NCBI GenBank assembly: GCA_947495425.1
Contig: CANLYR010000029.1
Location: forward strand, 1 to 52,969
DNA: 52,969 nt
Direction of reading: 5' to 3'
Source: an uncultured Aquimarina sp.
GTDB taxonomy: Bacteria; Bacteroidota; Bacteroidia; Flavobacteriales; Flavobacteriaceae
Of this stretch, positions 52,072-52,969 are shown piece by piece. Made by a program: the position numbers and the translations under genes. Position 1 is the first letter of the stretch. Each line of letters begins with the position of its first letter. Under the pieces are notes generated by a model that was not told the origin of the DNA, made no database searches, and was given only the letters and a program-made list of their open reading frames with translations.

Positions 52072-52402
52072 TCTTGCTTACGATTTTATGCGCTATTAAT
52101 GATAGGTCTTTCAAAATGGTAATCATTTCTTTTGCCTGTTCATTGGACAAATCACTAAGTCCATCAAATCCCTTTAATTCTTCGATGGTAAGTACTCTTA
52201 ATTCTTCTTTGTTGTCCTTTGAAACTTTCATTAATAACAGTTTACTTGTATTCGTTTTCCTATCACGAATATATACCCCTTGTGGGCTGTTATTAAATGT
52301 TTTTAAAATATTGTCTCGAAAATATCTTTTTAGTCTTAACCACGACAAAAAAGATAAGTTTTGAATGTCTGTAAAATATACTTTTCTTCTTTTTAAATAC
52401 AT
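52028..52402 (-). CDS. Small protein of unknown function coupled to the recombinase
   Basis: This 124-residue protein has a basic N-terminus (MYLKRRKVYFTDIQNLSF), then RLKRYFRDNILKTFNN, and an acidic, helical C-terminal half (LTIEELKGFDGLSDLSNEQAKEMITIL). It has no signal peptide and no TM helix. Its 3' end overlaps the recombinase start by 44 bp in another frame, so the two are co-transcribed and probably coupled. I recognise no family. By position it could be a directionality or DNA-binding accessory factor, which is a guess. Confidence 0.65.
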   Translation of the reverse strand: MYLKRRKVYFTDIQNLSFLSWLRLKRYFRDNILKTFNNSPQGVYIRDRKTNTSKLLLMKVSKDNKEELRVLTIEELKGFDGLSDLSNEQAKEMITILKDLSLIAHKIVSKNEYIRTIPGLRKEE

Positions 52403-52517
52403 AACTTTCTATACCAAGACAATATTTTCACTTGTATAATAATAGATTTTTTTATTAAAGTAATGTTTTGTGTTATTTATAAATTATCAGCCAGAGAGTG
52501 AAGAAAGATATTTTTTT

Positions 52518-52969
52518 AACCCGTTGTGCATTTAGGTAATATTAATTTTTAGATTGTTAATGTTTCTATTGAATTCAAACATATTTATATACTGAATAAC
52601 GGTCATTGCTGTGATCTTGGATAAGATTCGGTTTTTGAACCCTTCAAAAGATTTGGCATAATTCCTTCGGATCATAAATTGATCGCAAAGTTGAGAAAAT
52701 AATGTTTCAATGCGTTTTCTAGATTTCTTGAAAATATAAGGTTGTTCTTTATAATTATGTTGGTTGGTCCTCATGGGGGTTTCAAGCCTAATATTGTGAC
52801 ATTCAAATAGGTTTAATTGATATTCTGCCGATAGATATCCCCTGTCCCCAAGTAATAAACAATCTTTTAGTTGATGTTTTATATCCTTTAAGTAATTGAC
52901 ATCATGTACAGAAGCAGGGCTTATATCCATACTCTCTATAACGCCTTGTGCAGAACAAACAGCATGAAG
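52518..52969 (-). mobile_element. IS982-type insertion sequence, one end only (runs off window)
   Basis: The element's end is near 52518, where AACCCGTTGTGCATTTAGG begins, directly after a T run. Ends beginning ACCC fit the IS982 family. The transposase reads outward to this end, and its stop codon (52532-52534) lies within the terminal repeat. The other end and any target duplication are outside the window. The inserted copy sits 116 bp upstream of the small recombinase-linked gene. Confidence 0.75.
52532..52969 (-). CDS. IS982 family transposase, C-terminal part (cut by window edge)
   Basis: The reading frame is open from the window edge to a stop at 52532, giving 145 residues of the C-terminal DDE domain. 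Visible features are LHAVCSAQGVIESMDISPAS then VHDV, LLLGDRGYLS (with the second catalytic Asp), RKRIETLFSQLCDQF with the catalytic Glu, and a C-terminal helix with NRILSKITAMTVIQYIN. The internal Met at 52930 is not the start. These blocks are typical of IS982 transposases. Intactness of the N-terminal part cannot be judged. Confidence 0.88.
   Translation of the reverse strand, partial: LHAVCSAQGVIESMDISPASVHDVNYLKDIKHQLKDCLLLGDRGYLSAEYQLNLFECHNIRLETPMRTNQHNYKEQPYIFKKSRKRIETLFSQLCDQFMIRRNYAKSFEGFKNRILSKITAMTVIQYINMFEFNRNINNLKINIT

Noticed and set aside
51888..52364. 158-codon forward frame opposite the recombinase and its upstream gene
   Set aside because: It is antisense to two better-supported overlapping genes and has no recognisable motif. 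AT-rich DNA produces such frames easily.
50470..52969. Defence or toxin-antitoxin system in the accessory right end
   Set aside because: Only the recombinase, one unknown small gene and an IS982-type element are visible. Nothing resembles a nuclease, toxin or antitoxin family.

Overview
This window is chromosomal DNA of a Bacteroidetes bacterium of the family Flavobacteriaceae. The evidence is the low G+C content, gliding genes gldA, gldB and gldC, a secreted protein with a type IX secretion sorting tail, the fused DAHP synthase/chorismate mutase, an SDR-type threonine dehydrogenase, few visible Shine-Dalgarno sites, and several promoters of the TTG-N18-21-TAnnTTTG type. A marine genus such as Aquimarina would fit, but the genus cannot be fixed from the sequence alone.

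Layout. 1-260: a 21-bp tandem repeat and a structured intergenic element. 261-4834: metF, a HAD hydrolase, a PagL-like lipid A deacylase overlapping a GIN-domain lipoprotein gene, and gldA. 4911-7766: an Lrp/AsnC regulator divergent from tdh-kbl (threonine to glycine). 7910-12196: an aromatic amino acid operon, pheA - aminotransferase - tyrA - DAHP synthase/chorismate mutase. It is preceded by what looks like a complete Phe-codon transcription attenuator (promoter, leader peptide, antiterminator, terminator). 12212-17163: an exported protein of unknown function, then rsgA, dtd, a MazG-like gene, a small membrane protein, aroA and queA. 17184-23697: a chalcone-isomerase-like/DUF2147 fusion, a 171-bp MITE-like palindromic element, rlmN, a polyprenyl synthase, an ECF sigma factor with a probable anti-sigma partner, and an outer-membrane barrel. 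24094-27108: a 1004-residue T9SS cargo protein. 27257-33803: dnaG (zinc-site ligands missing), an atypical response regulator, nadE, gldB-gldC, engB and an alpha/beta hydrolase.

34035-49885 is a full division and cell-wall (dcw) cluster: mraZ, rsmH, ftsL, a PASTA-containing transpeptidase, murE, mraY, murD, ftsW, murG, murC, ftsQ, ftsA, ftsZ. A probable MraZ operator sits over its promoter, and REP-like palindromes lie around and inside the start of murD. murF and ddl are not in the cluster.

After yqeY and a tRNA-Arg(TCG) gene, the right end (50470 onward) is the edge of an integrated element. Its large serine recombinase gene ends inside the tRNA, it is overlapped by a small gene of unknown function, and an IS982-type insertion sequence runs off the window.

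The observations most worth following are the aromatic-leader attenuator, the tRNA/recombinase junction, the MITE whose ends resemble those of the IS982 copy, the DnaG without zinc ligands, and the response regulator with Glu at the phospho-acceptor position. I found no CRISPR array, prophage or recognisable defence system.
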